A stretch of 64,000 nucleotides of DNA. Origin: Kitasatospora cinereorecta. Its GTDB lineage: Bacteria; Actinomycetota; Actinomycetes; Streptomycetales; Streptomycetaceae. This document shows, one piece after another, positions 1 to 8,307 of this stretch. Both the position numbers and the translations under genes were made by a program. Each line of letters opens with the position of its first letter. The stretch's first letter is position 1. The notes beneath the pieces are model-generated. The model searched no databases. It had not been told where the DNA came from and was given only the letters and a program-made list of their open reading frames with translations. The stretch spans positions 1-64,000 of the forward strand of contig NZ_JAMZDX010000004.1 in assembly GCF_024172095.1 (NCBI RefSeq), written 5' to 3'.

Positions 1-95
1 CCGTGTGGCGCCACCGTGGGGCGGCCAGCACCTGGCTCCTGGGATTCCAGACGGTCGAACGATCGGGTGGAAGCGTTGGACAGCGGTGTGGATGG

Positions 96-410
96 ATGCA
101 CGACTTCCGTGAACCCGAGGCCGTCCTTCGGGCCCATGCCGGCTCCTGGCTCGGACAGTTGAGCGGCCTGGACCGCGCCGACTACGACGACTGGCCGTCC
201 TACCTTTCTGCGACGCACCAACGGCTTTGCGCAATGCACGGGCTCGACCCGGGCCACATGAAGGGCGACAGCGCTGTGACCTGGATCGGTATGGCTGCCT
301 CCGAGCTGCTTCACGGCGGCGACATGGGGGCCGCCTTGGCCTTCCTGGCCGATGCCGAGGTCTTGGTCGCCATGGGAATGGTGGCTGATGGGCCGGATCG
401 CTGCTGCTGA
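96..410 (+). CDS. Small hypothetical protein, paralogue of 24204..24527
   Basis: A 104-residue protein read from the ATG at 96; the same frame is open further upstream, but the homology begins here. It is acidic and has no signal peptide or membrane helix. Near the start it has DFREP, in the middle HGLDP and TWIGM, and it ends with FLADAEVLVAMGMV and a Cys-Cys C-terminus. The protein at 24204..24527 has the same order (RHGLDP, GWIGL, FLANAEVLAIMGLV, final QCC), so the two are clearly homologous although they lie about 24 kb apart. That conservation is the main reason to believe this is a real gene. I do not recognise the family and propose no function. Confidence 0.6.
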   Translation: MHDFREPEAVLRAHAGSWLGQLSGLDRADYDDWPSYLSATHQRLCAMHGLDPGHMKGDSAVTWIGMAASELLHGGDMGAALAFLADAEVLVAMGMVADGPDRCC

Positions 411-721
411 CCCCAGACCGGTGGATCCGGGCTCAGCCACCCGACATCAGGAGTTCAACCTGAGTAACGCGACAGCGCGCCGGCCACTCCGGCGACAGCC
501 TCCACGGCGGCCTGACGGCCACCCAGACCCCCACCACTCAGGCACCGGCATCCCGGCACCCAACAGACCCGCCAAGCCCGAACGAGGGCCGGCCCGAACG
601 GCAGCACAACAGGCAAGAAGGCGGGGCACAGCGGGCGGCCACCCCGAACGGCAGGCAGACCGGCGGGCGCAGCAGCGGCGTCTAAAGCACTACAGATGAT
701 CTTGTCAGCTACGTTTCGTCC
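411..721. other. Intergenic stretch, no gene recognised
   Basis: The stretch is rich in CCACC and CGG tracts. Its open frames on both strands are compositional, with no recognisable domain or credible ribosome binding site. Confidence 0.4.
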
Positions 722-958
722 GTGACGAATCAGCAGCAGGGCGACGACCAGGACGACATCCACAGCATCCGTGAACGCAGTGAGATCCCGGAGCGGTTGC
801 CCACCAGGACGTGCGAGTGGTGCGGGGAGGAGATGACCTACCCGCCACGGCGCTGCGAGGACAGCTGAGAGTTGTGCGCCGCGTGCAGCGCATGCTTGTG
901 CGACGACGAAGGCGACGAGGTGTGCCGGAAGTACCCCGACCAGTCGCACCGGGGCTGA
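722..958 (+). pseudogene. Cys-rich mini-protein gene with an in-frame UGA
   Basis: Reading from GTG at 722 gives 48 residues ending in a Cys-rich segment (CEWCGEEM, then RRCEDS) and a TGA at 866-868. The same frame continues straight after the stop with another Cys-rich stretch (ELCAACSACLCDDEGDEVC) and ends with TGA at 956-958. Cys-x2-Cys pairs on both sides of the stop in one frame suggest a single zinc-ribbon-like protein of about 77 residues with one codon changed to a stop, for example TGG to TGA. Selenocysteine insertion or readthrough is possible but less likely. I do not recognise the family. Confidence 0.45.
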
Positions 959-1538
959 CGACGGCGCGCTCCTGGTCGTGCTCGTCGTCCCGGTGCTCGT
1001 GGCCGGTGGGACTGTCGGCCGGAGGTCACGGCGGTAGGTGATCCGGATGACGCGCGGTACGCGAGTCCGCGGCTGCCGGCGAACCAGTCCCGGCTCGATC
1101 CGAGCGGCCAGGAGTCGGCCTGGGGCGAAGCCTCGGTTCCGGACGCCGGCACTCCTCGACGAAGACCGGCCACCATCCTTGGCCCCGGTCACCTTGGCCC
1201 GGGCGGCTACCTGGACCGGCGCAAGGAGCAACAGGCCAGCTTCGGAGTGCACCCAACAACCCCGCCCCGGACGGCGGCGTAGCACGCCACTCGGCGCATG
1301 TGTCGGCAGCGGTGGCGAAGGCCGTCTCGCCCCCGGTGTGGGCGTGCCGGCGGACGTCGCCGAGCTCACCGGCCGGTCCCTTGGGCTGACGCCCATCATG
1401 ACAGCCAGGATTCGAACCGCTGACGCAGTCGCCGAGTCCGGGCGCAGCCGGCGTTCCAGGCGCAGGGCCGCCGCCCGCGTGCACCGTCAGGAAAGCTGTC
1501 GGGCGCCAGGAAGGCCGCCCGACAGTAAGTTGCCAGCC
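959..1538. other. Intergenic stretch, no gene recognised
   Basis: Long open frames exist on both strands but none reads like a protein. Around 1399-1424 the minus strand carries a tRNA T-loop-like string (GGTTCGAATCC) without a matching T-stem or acceptor stem, so I do not call a tRNA. Confidence 0.4.
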
Positions 1539-2128
1539 TCAGAGCGAGTCTAGGTAGGCCACGGCTTCGTGTGGGGGCATGATCATGTGCGCGCCCAGCG
1601 CCGCGAGCGGCGACTTCTTCGTTTCCTTGAAGAAGTTCTGGTCCGAGGTGACGTACACGTCAGCACCCGCCTGGATGTGGGTGTGCAGCCCCAGACCATC
1701 CAGCCGCTGGTTCCGCCACTTGCGTTCCGCCCTGTTCTGCGTTCGGCAGACCGTCGGGCACTGCCTGGTCATGATCGAACGGTGCGTCGGGAAACAGCAC
1801 GTTGTGGATTGCCTCGAGTTCGGTTGCCGGTCGACTCGTTGCCCCAGACTGCCCAGTCCCAGTAGGTGAAGTTGTAGTCCCAGATTACGACCGGCTTGAG
1901 GATCTCGAGATGGTCCAGCCCCGCGGGCCACAACCCGCCGCTGGAAAGCCGCGATCCTCGGTGCAGACCCGTCCGGCTTGGTTCCTCCGCCGCAGTCGTG
2001 GCCGCCAGCCGAACTATGGCAATGCCAGCGTCATGGCGCTCGATCAAGGTCTGCACGCTCGCGGCAGCAGGCCGGTTCTCTTCGATGTCGATCAAGCAGT
2101 TTGTTCCAAGGTGAAGGTGAGCACGCAC
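1539..2128 (-). pseudogene. Frameshifted PIN-domain-like (VapC-type) gene
   Basis: The N-terminal part reads from GTG at 2128 (HLHLGTNCLIDIEENRP, then LAATTAAEE), matching the first strand of PIN ribonucleases with the usual Asp replaced by Gly. It continues to about 1840 (VIWDYNFTYWDWAVWG). A second frame carries a middle piece (ELEAIHNVLFPDAPFDHDQ). A third carries the C-terminal PIN pattern (LDGLGLHTHIQAGADVYVT, then SDQNFF and AVAYLDSL) and stops at 1539. Three frames are needed to follow one domain, so at least two indels have accumulated. PIN proteins are RNases, often toxins paired with an antitoxin; no antitoxin gene is recognisable next to it. The gene is probably dead. Confidence 0.6.
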
Positions 2129-3248
2129 GTTCCTTATGGCAAGAGGTGGTACGGCGGATCCCCGTGCACTCGCAACGCGCGAACCACGACGTTGTGCTCC
2201 CCGGCGGTCACAACGAACTGGATAGGAGAAGCCGCGGCCCACCGAACTGGCGGACCGCGCTTCGGCTCCTTGGCAGCATCAGGCCGCAGCGTGCTGAGGG
2301 GAACATCGGCTGGGCGCCCGTGACGCGCTCAGGAGGGCCGTGCAGCCGGTCTCGCCCAGGTACTGGACAGGTCGGGCTGTGACTATCCGGCGGAGCCGCA
2401 GGCGGTCCGCGGTACCTGGCGGGGTGGGGATGCGGTGGTGGCCGGTGGCGGGTCGAGGTCGGCCCGCCACAGCATGACAGTCATCTCCAGGTGCTGCACC
2501 CCTGGTAGCCGTCCGGCAGGATCCGGCCAGGCTCTACCTTCAGGCCGCGCAGCGCGTCGTGGAGGGGGGTTTGAGTCCCAGAGCAGCACCGTGCGACCGG
2601 CGTCAGGCCGGCCAGGTCGGCGAGTGCCGGCCGAGCTCGACCGCGTCGGCGGGAGCGCTGGAGGTGCGGGGGCCCCGGTCAGGCGCAGCATGCGGTCGTA
2701 GAGGGTGGCGCCGTCCCGGTCGAGGTCAGTGAGCCGGCGGGGTGGCGGGGGTGTCCGAGCAGCCAGGACAGCGGCGCAGCGCGACCCGCACACGGCCCCG
2801 AACGGCGGCGCAGCGAGGCGAATTTACACCACCACCAGCAACCAATCCGCCAAAACAACCCAACGGAATTACCGGCGGAATTCATACCCGAAAACCCGCC
2901 CACCACACCCCACCGACCCCCGCCCCGGCCCCACCGACCCCGACCTGCATCGACCACCACACACAGTTACCAATGCCCGGACACCCACCACCCTCGGACA
3001 CCCCCAACAGGTCCAACCAAAGGTCCAGACAATCCAGCGTACGGGGCCATTCCACGCCCAACAACCCAAACAGGTCACACCCAGCGGTGGGGCGGCGGGT
3101 AGAGCTTCGCGTGCAGCACCCGCACCTCCCACCACGGATCGTCCGGGACGGAGACCAGCGCGGCGTTCGCCGTGCAGCCGCCAAGTCGGCTGGTGACGGG
3201 AACGCGGAACTTCACCCAGGTTCTGCTGTTCTCCGCAAGGCTGGGCTC
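2129..3248. other. Gene-poor stretch upstream of the tniQ-like gene
   Basis: No convincing gene is seen on either strand. From about 2830 to 3070 the plus strand is strongly C-rich and G-poor, and it includes a G-quadruplex-type motif on the minus strand. The stretch may contain the outer end of the Tn7-like element; no terminal repeats could be assigned by eye. Confidence 0.4.
2908..2941 (-). other. Potential G-quadruplex motif
   Basis: The plus strand has five C tracts (2908-2911, 2917-2921, 2923-2926, 2929-2932, 2938-2941). The minus strand therefore has five runs of at least four G separated by 5, 2, 1 and 5 bases. This fits the quadruplex pattern with tetrads to spare. Confidence 0.6.
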
Positions 3249-4268
3249 ATGGCTTCCGTGGTCTTCCGTATCTCTCCGATCGCCGGGGAGACGACCTTCT
3301 CGCTGGTTAGCCGGGTCGCTGCCCGCTACGGCCTGGACGACGCCGCTGTGCTGACGCACTGGCAGTTGCTCAGCCACCAGCCTCGGCATGAGGGCGGTGC
3401 GCTGCGGGCGGACGCCGAGGTGCTGCCGGATGCGGCGGGGCGGCGGGTACTGGCCGGGTTGTGCGGGGTCGACGAGGACGTGCTGGGGCGGGCGTTGCCG
3501 GCGTGGGGGCTGGACGACAAGAAACTGGCCTCGCAGGCGGCTGGCAGCGGCCCTGGGGCGGTGTGGCGGGTGGGCGGCGCGGCGGTGGGGCCGGTGGCGT
3601 TCGGGTGCCGGTGGTGCGCAGCCCGGCGGGCCGGAGCGCCGGTGCGGGTTATGCGGTACGCGCAGCGGTGGGAGCGGGTGTGTACGCGGCACGGGCGGTG
3701 GCTGCTGGACGCCGATGCGGACCAGGCGTTGGAGTTCCTGGACGTGCGCGGCCTGCCGGAGATCGTCGAGGCGCAGCGGCGGTGGGTGCGGGTGGCGAGG
3801 CGTGCGGTGCGGGCGGGGGTTGGGCCTGGGGAGGTGTTCGCGGTGGCGTATGCGGTGGTGTGCCGGTGGTGGGATCTGGCGTTGGAGTGGCCGGACGAGC
3901 GGGTGTGGCCCGCGCGGCTGCACGCCCTGGCGGGCGGGGACGCGAGCGGGGACTTCTGGCGGTGGCGGGCGGTGGCGCGGGACGCGGCGGTCTTCCCGGA
4001 GGTGGTGGAGGTCGCGCGGGCGCTGCTGGATCCGGTGATGGCCGAGTTGGTCTGGCAGGACAGCGGGGCCGGGCGACCCCGGGCGTTGCCGGCGGACGGG
4101 GCGTTCTGCCGGCAGCTGGGTGAGCGGGTGGGGCGCCGGTGGTTGGGGCCGCTGGCGGCGGTCGACTTCGGCGGGCCGCTGATCGCGTGGTGGAGCGGTG
4201 ATCCGCCGGCGCCGCGGCGCGGCCGTGCCCCGCGGCCACAGGGACGAGTTGTGGTGGGTGCGCCGTGA
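3249..4268 (+). CDS. TniQ-family transposition targeting protein
   Basis: A 339-residue protein from ATG 3249, with AAGG eight bases upstream. The N-terminus (ISPIAGETTFSLVSRVAAR) is the TniQ-type opening, in which the element is expected to recognise its target through a small helical protein. A treble-clef-like zinc site follows: CRWCAARR, then the W of RWERVCTRHGRWLL, giving CxxC and CxxH at about residues 119-146. The C-terminal half is Trp- and Arg-rich, as in the family. TniQ/TnsD proteins choose the insertion site for Tn7-like transposons. Here the gene overlaps a small unknown gene and is followed by TnsA- and TnsB-like genes, which supports the call. Very high third-position GC fits the host. 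Confidence 0.75.
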   Translation: MASVVFRISPIAGETTFSLVSRVAARYGLDDAAVLTHWQLLSHQPRHEGGALRADAEVLPDAAGRRVLAGLCGVDEDVLGRALPAWGLDDKKLASQAAGSGPGAVWRVGGAAVGPVAFGCRWCAARRAGAPVRVMRYAQRWERVCTRHGRWLLDADADQALEFLDVRGLPEIVEAQRRWVRVARRAVRAGVGPGEVFAVAYAVVCRWWDLALEWPDERVWPARLHALAGGDASGDFWRWRAVARDAAVFPEVVEVARALLDPVMAELVWQDSGAGRPRALPADGAFCRQLGERVGRRWLGPLAAVDFGGPLIAWWSGDPPAPRRGRAPRPQGRVVVGAP

Positions 4269-4638
4269 GCTCCAGCCGACGAGCATGGCGGCGCAGCTGC
4301 GGGCGCTGACGAAGGAAGCGAAGCTGCCGGGGTCGGGGACGGTGTGGCGCTCGGCGGTGGCGCCTGAACGGCGCGCGCTGATCGGCAACTTGCTGGACGA
4401 CGCGCAGGAACAGCTGATCCAGCTGCGCGGGGCGCAGCGGGGCAGCAGTGCGGAGGCGGCGGAGCGGCTGCTGAAGGGCCTGGGTTGCGGCATCGACCGG
4501 CTGCAGCAGGCGGTGCGGGAGACGGTGGGGGCCGCGTTGGAGGCCGGAGTGCGAGTCGAGGACGTCGCGGCGTGGGCGGGGCTGTCCCCGGATGCGCTCG
4601 CCGAGGTGCTCGGGGATGGTGGCCGGGCGGTGCGATAG
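4249..4638 (+). CDS. Small hypothetical protein of the Tn7-like module
   Basis: The start is uncertain. TTG 4249 has AGGGA four bases upstream and would overlap the tniQ-like gene by 20 bases; ATG 4285 is the alternative. The product is about 118-129 residues, predominantly helical, with a C-terminal segment (VEDVAAWAGLSPDALAEVLGD) that resembles a helix-turn-helix. Its place between TniQ- and TnsA-like genes, overlapping the former, suggests co-translation and a helper or DNA-binding role in the element. This is inference; I do not recognise the family. Confidence 0.55.
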   Translation: MWWVRRELQPTSMAAQLRALTKEAKLPGSGTVWRSAVAPERRALIGNLLDDAQEQLIQLRGAQRGSSAEAAERLLKGLGCGIDRLQQAVRETVGAALEAGVRVEDVAAWAGLSPDALAEVLGDGGRAVR

Positions 4639-4835
4639 AAGGGGTCTGGCGGGTCGTCGGGCCGGGGCAGGCCGGCGCTGTGTAGGACGGCACCGGGCTT
4701 GGGCTTGGTGGTGGGGTGTGGGCCCGGGTGAGAACGCGGGTGCGTATGGGGCGCTCTACCGCACCAGGTCACGGGGTGGGGCGGGAACGGGGAAAGCCGT
4801 CCGCGTGGGCGTGTGTGGCGGGTTGGCTGAGAACC

Positions 4836-5687
4836 GTGAGCAGCGTGAACGGTTGGGCCGGGGCGGGTGGGTCCGCGGGCCCGGTGGATGTGGATGGGCG
4901 GGCGGGGTTCGAGGCGGTGTTCCTCGATCCGGTCGGCCAGGAGGTGCGGCAGCGGTGGGAGGACGCCTGCGTGACGGTGGCCTTCGAGGACCTGGCGCCG
5001 GTGTCCGCGTTCCCGGTGCCGCCCGGGAGGCGGTGGGGGCCGGGGCTGTGGTGGTCGGCCACCACCGGGCGGCACGTGGTCGCCGGGTCCAACGCGATGC
5101 GCGCCCAGCTGATGGTCCTGGACCGCGACCCGCAGGTGACAGGGCTGGCAGGGCGGCCGGTGCGGCTGGTGTGGCGCGACCATGGGGGCTCGGTGCGCTC
5201 GTGGGTGCCGCAGCTGTTCGCGCGCTACGCGGACGGCACCGCCCTGCTGGCCGACTGCCCGGGGCATGCAAAGGCGGGCGGTGAGCGGGCGCTGCGCGGC
5301 GCGCAGGCGGCCCGGGCGGCGTGCGACCTGGTCGGCTGGCACTACCGGCGCCTGGAGCCGCTGGATGCGGTGTTCGCGGCGAACCTGAGGTGGCTGGCCG
5401 GCTACCGCCATCCCCGCTACCAGGGCCGCCCCGGGGTGGCGGACGCGCTGCTGGAGGCGTTCGAGCGGCCGCGGCCGCTCCTGGAAGGCGTTCAGGCGCT
5501 CGGCCCCCCGATGACGGTTCTACCCGCCGTCTTCCACACCCTGTGGCACGGCCGGCTGAGTGTGTCGTTGGAACGCCCGCTGCACCAGGGCGTCCTCGTC
5601 GGCCCGGGATCCGTACAAGCCATGGCAGGAAGCAGCGGGATGGGGACAGCCGGGGTGGCCGGCGATTGTGGCGGGGGTGGGATGTGA
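4836..5687 (+). CDS. TnsA-like endonuclease subunit with a degenerate active site
   Basis: The protein is about 283 residues from GTG 4836; GTG 4845 is also possible. It follows the actinobacterial TnsA-like pattern closely: GLWWSATTGRHVV, then LDRDPQV, then GRPVRLVWRD, then WVPQLFARYADG, then a C-terminal WLAGYRHPRY. TnsA normally cuts the 5' ends of the element using Glu (in SxxE), Asp (in PDF) and a Lys/Arg after VD. Here these positions read SNAM, VPQ and ADCP, so the Glu and the key Asp appear to be lost. The stop overlaps the TnsB-like start by four bases (GTGA), so the two genes were coupled. It is either an inactive relic or a protein repurposed as a structural subunit. Confidence 0.7.
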   Translation: MSSVNGWAGAGGSAGPVDVDGRAGFEAVFLDPVGQEVRQRWEDACVTVAFEDLAPVSAFPVPPGRRWGPGLWWSATTGRHVVAGSNAMRAQLMVLDRDPQVTGLAGRPVRLVWRDHGGSVRSWVPQLFARYADGTALLADCPGHAKAGGERALRGAQAARAACDLVGWHYRRLEPLDAVFAANLRWLAGYRHPRYQGRPGVADALLEAFERPRPLLEGVQALGPPMTVLPAVFHTLWHGRLSVSLERPLHQGVLVGPGSVQAMAGSSGMGTAGVAGDCGGGGM

Positions 5688-6030
5688 GCGCGGCGCCGCG
5701 GCGGCGTGGCGGGCGTCCGGTGCTGGCGGTCGGCGGGCAGGTCCGTTTCCGGGGGGCGCGCTGGCAGGTCGTCGGCCTGGCCGGACAGCGCGTCCACCTG
5801 GTTGCCGACGAGGGGGAGGAAGTGGTGCTGGCCGGGCGCCTGTTCGCCGACCCCACGTTCGCCCTCACCGGCCCCGAGGCCGACGGGAAGGCGGAGGCGG
5901 CGCCGCAGTGGGGCCTGTTCGAGACCGCCCCGGCGGCGGCCCGGGAACGGGCGCTCACGTGGCGCCGGCACATCCGCGAGGTCGAGACCGGCCACCCCGA
6001 CGGGGCCGACGCGGGCGCGGTGTCGGGCTT
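5684..6030 (+). pseudogene. TnsB-like transposase, N-terminal fragment
   Basis: From GTG 5684, four bases inside the previous gene, the frame encodes about 113 residues typical of the N-terminus of actinobacterial Mu/TnsB-type DDE transposases: VGGQVRFRGARWQVVGLAG, then LFADPTFAL, then ALTWRRHIREVETG and HPDGADAG. Just after this, at about 6023-6037, the homology stops and the sequence becomes the antisense of a sigma-factor gene. The whole DDE catalytic core is missing, so the element cannot transpose by itself. Confidence 0.7.
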
Positions 6031-6036
6031 CACGCT

Positions 6037-6507
6037 GCCCATCGCGGCCGCAGCCTCCTCGAAGGTCTTGTCCTCGAGGTAGACCATGCTGACAACGGTC
6101 CGCTGCCGCTCGGGCAGCCGGCCGATCAGCTCCACCACCAGCGCCCCGAGGTCCGTGGCATCGGCGTGCGGCATGGCGCCGTCCCACGACACGGTGAAGT
6201 CGTCCTCGGCCGGCAGTTCCACCACGACCAGCCTGCGGTGGCGCCGGTAGAAGTCCCTCGCGGCGTTGCGGACCGCCGTACGCCCGTACGCCTTCAGACT
6301 CCCGGGCCGGCCGCTGATCCGCTCCCAGGAGCGGAACAGCCGCAGGTGCGCGTCCTGCAGCACGTCCTCGGCCACGTGGTGGTCGCCCCGGCTCTCGTAC
6401 AGCGCCACGGCCCACAGCGCGGGCCGCGTCCGGGCGACGAAGTCCGGGAACCCGGAGTACGACTCCGGTTCCCCGGCCGCGTCCTTGATGGAAGCGTCCT
6501 TCGTCAC
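6037..6507 (-). pseudogene. ECF-type sigma factor, 3'-truncated
   Basis: From GTG 6507 the frame encodes sigma region 2 (ALYESRGDHHVAEDVLQDA, then RLFRSWERI, then KAYGRTAVRNAARDFYRRHRR) and the start of region 4 (LPERQRTVVSMVYLEDKTF, EEAAAAMG). The DNA-contacting helix and the rest of region 4 are missing because the sequence runs into the TnsB fragment near 6037. Its start overlaps the stop of the small membrane protein upstream (GTGA), indicating a former two-gene operon. As it stands the protein would lack -35 recognition. Confidence 0.65.
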
Positions 6508-6794
6508 GCAGCGCTCCGCAGCGCCGCCCGGGCGTCCGGCGTCTCACCGGGGACCCACACCGCCCACAGCGGCGCCCCGGCCTCGAACTGGACCACGGCA
6601 CCACCCGCGGGCAGCGCCCGCACCACCTCCACGAAGGTGGCGCGTCTCTCGCGTTCCATCACCACGCTGTGCTGCAGGCGGAGCATCAGCTCCGCCGCAG
6701 CCAGCAGGCGACGCGAAGCGAAAAAGATCAAGGGCGGGACCAGCATGGGCGCGAAGGCCCACACGGGTCCCGACCCGAGCAGAGGCGACCCCAT
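6504..6794 (-). CDS. Small membrane-associated hypothetical protein
   Basis: A 96-residue protein from ATG 6794 with a good ribosome binding site (AAAGGGG) upstream. One hydrophobic segment near the N-terminus (VWAFAPMLVPPLIFFA) is followed by a charged cytoplasmic-type tail (LLAAAELMLRLQHSV, then MERERRATFVEVVRALP). The stop codon overlaps the start of the truncated sigma-factor gene, so the two were probably translated together. It could be a partner or regulator of that sigma factor, which is inference from position only. Confidence 0.5.
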   Translation of the reverse strand: MGSPLLGSGPVWAFAPMLVPPLIFFASRRLLAAAELMLRLQHSVVMERERRATFVEVVRALPAGGAVVQFEAGAPLWAVWVPGETPDARAALRSAA

Positions 6795-6879
6795 CGGTCG
6801 GTCCCCTTTCTCGTGCAGTCGTTGGCATCTGACGTCTCGTCGGCCCAGCATCCCGGACCTCACCCACAACCACTCCCCC

Positions 6880-7830
6880 AACCACCCGAATCCGGATACC
6901 CACCCCCGGGAAGTGACTCAGATCACATCGAAGCTCGGTTTCGGCCCCGCCCCCGTACCCCGCCGCCCGGCCGCGCAGACACCCGACACCCGCGCTGCGG
7001 CAGGCACGGGCACCGGGTCTCCCGGGAGCAGACCCCGGCCCAGACACCCCGCCCACCCGGAACCCGGCGCAGCACGCCGCGGCCGACGGGTGCGCTGGCG
7101 GCGCCACCGCCCCGGCCGGATTCCGCGGGGACGCGGGGCCGGGCTGTACGGGGTGGCGGAGATACAAGAACCGTCACCTCCCCGGGGCGGCACGGGGACC
7201 GGGCTACAGCGCAGGGCAGGCGAGGCCGAGGTGCGGCCTGGCGGCCCTCTGGTGCGGGGCTCTCCCCGGGCCAGCCACCGGCGACCGGCCCCGAACAGAG
7301 GCAGACGGCCCAGGCCAGCCGGAAGGACGGACCCGGGGCGTCCGAGAACGAGCGGAGCAGAAGGCTGCCGAAGGCACTGCGGAACCGGGCCGGCGAGGTG
7401 GCATGGACGGACCGGTGAAACCCGGCCGGACCGGTCGGGCCCCAGCCCCGTGGGCGCAGCCGGGCGCGGCCGGTGGATCGGTGCAGGCCCGGAGAAGGCG
7501 GGCGTACCCAGGGATCGCAAGCATCCGCGTGACCCGGAAGTCACAGCGCTCTTCGCACATGCAGCCGAGCGGTCGAGCGGTCGAGCAAGCCCACCCCCGC
7601 GCACAGGCGTCCCTCTCCTTCTGGCGTTGGTCGTGGGAGGCCCGGTCGTCCGGGTTGTCCAGCGCGTCGAGCAGACAGTGCGGGCCTGCTGGTCAGCCTG
7701 GCGACAGCCAAGATCCACGACCTCGACCATGAGAAGCCCAGCTCAACAAGCTTTTGAGCTCAGCCAACCCACTGCCACCCAACCCGCTGACGCCACCCCA
7801 CCCACTCACACCCTGGGGCGGGGCCTGCGC
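6880..7830. other. About 950 bases without a recognisable gene
   Basis: Frames are open on several strands because of high GC, but none shows conserved motifs, a signal peptide or a plausible start. It lies between the broken sigma operon and a helicase fragment and is probably decayed DNA. Confidence 0.4.
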
Positions 7831-7833
7831 TAC

Positions 7834-7908
7834 ATCCTCTCCTCCGTGAAGGTGCTGTCCGAGGGCGTGGACACCTTCGACTGCGACAGCGTGTTCTTCG
7901 CCGAGAGG
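7834..7908 (+). pseudogene. Helicase motif VI-region fragment
   Basis: Twenty-five codons read YILSSVKVLSEGVDTFDCDS followed by VFFAE. This is the superfamily 2 helicase segment containing the conserved LSEGVD and the D-S-V-x-F-A signature found in large actinobacterial DEAD/DEAH helicases with helicase-associated domains. Nothing before or after it continues the domain. A helicase-associated-domain fragment also occurs at about 56.0-56.4 kb, but a common origin cannot be shown. Confidence 0.5.
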
Positions 7909-7942
7909 AGATGTAGGGGTGCAGGTTCAGGCGTGGAAAAGG

Positions 7943-7972
7943 GGCGGCCCGCCGGTGAACCGACGGGCCGCC
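7943..7972 (-). terminator. Rho-independent terminator of the toxin-immunity operon
   Basis: A perfect 9-bp GC stem (7943-7951 with 7964-7972) encloses a 12-base loop. In the minus direction it is followed by CCTTTTCC. It lies about 65 bases past the immunity gene stop. Confidence 0.75.
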
Positions 7973-8037
7973 ATGAAAGATGAGATTAGCGAGTGAACGG
8001 CTGGCGAAACATCCGATCAAACTCGCGCGTATGAGAT

Positions 8038-8307
8038 TTACATTTCGAGAACTTCACTAAGCGTCAGAAATCGACATTGCCAAGTTTGCGCGTCGACTCG
8101 AACCGGGAGCGCCCCGATATAAGATTCACCAGTTCCCTCAAAAAACTCCCTCGAGTTACACGGGAAAATAACCGCCCCATCGATCTCGTAATATCGACAA
8201 GGATCCACTACGAGCTCCTCGCCAGGCAAGGAGACCAGGCTCGAGACGAATTCCTCGGCCACCTGTCGCGCAAAATCGATATCCGCAGACAAAGCCCCTG
8301 CCACCAC
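8038..8307 (-). CDS. Immunity protein (YrhB/Imm35-like) for the RHS toxin
   Basis: An 89-residue acidic protein from GTG 8307, which shares its G with the TAG stop of the toxin gene, so the two are translationally coupled. The second half (IDGAVIFPCNSREFFEGTGE, then LPVRVDAQTWQCRFLTL) resembles the YrhB/Imm35 fold: a Trp/Phe-rich strand, a Tyr/Phe-x-x-Thr-Gly segment and a PxxVD strand. Immunity proteins of this type bind and neutralise the cognate C-terminal toxin in the cytoplasm. Position immediately behind a polymorphic toxin is the strongest evidence. The gene and the toxin tip are noticeably AT-richer than their surroundings. Confidence 0.7.
   Translation of the reverse strand: MVAGALSADIDFARQVAEEFVSSLVSLPGEELVVDPCRYYEIDGAVIFPCNSREFFEGTGESYIGALPVRVDAQTWQCRFLTLSEVLEM

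Noticed and set aside
1395..1430. tRNA-like T-loop string on the minus strand
   Set aside because: The loop GGTTCGAATCC is present, but the flanking T-stem does not pair and no acceptor or anticodon arm could be found. At most it is an old integration-site remnant.
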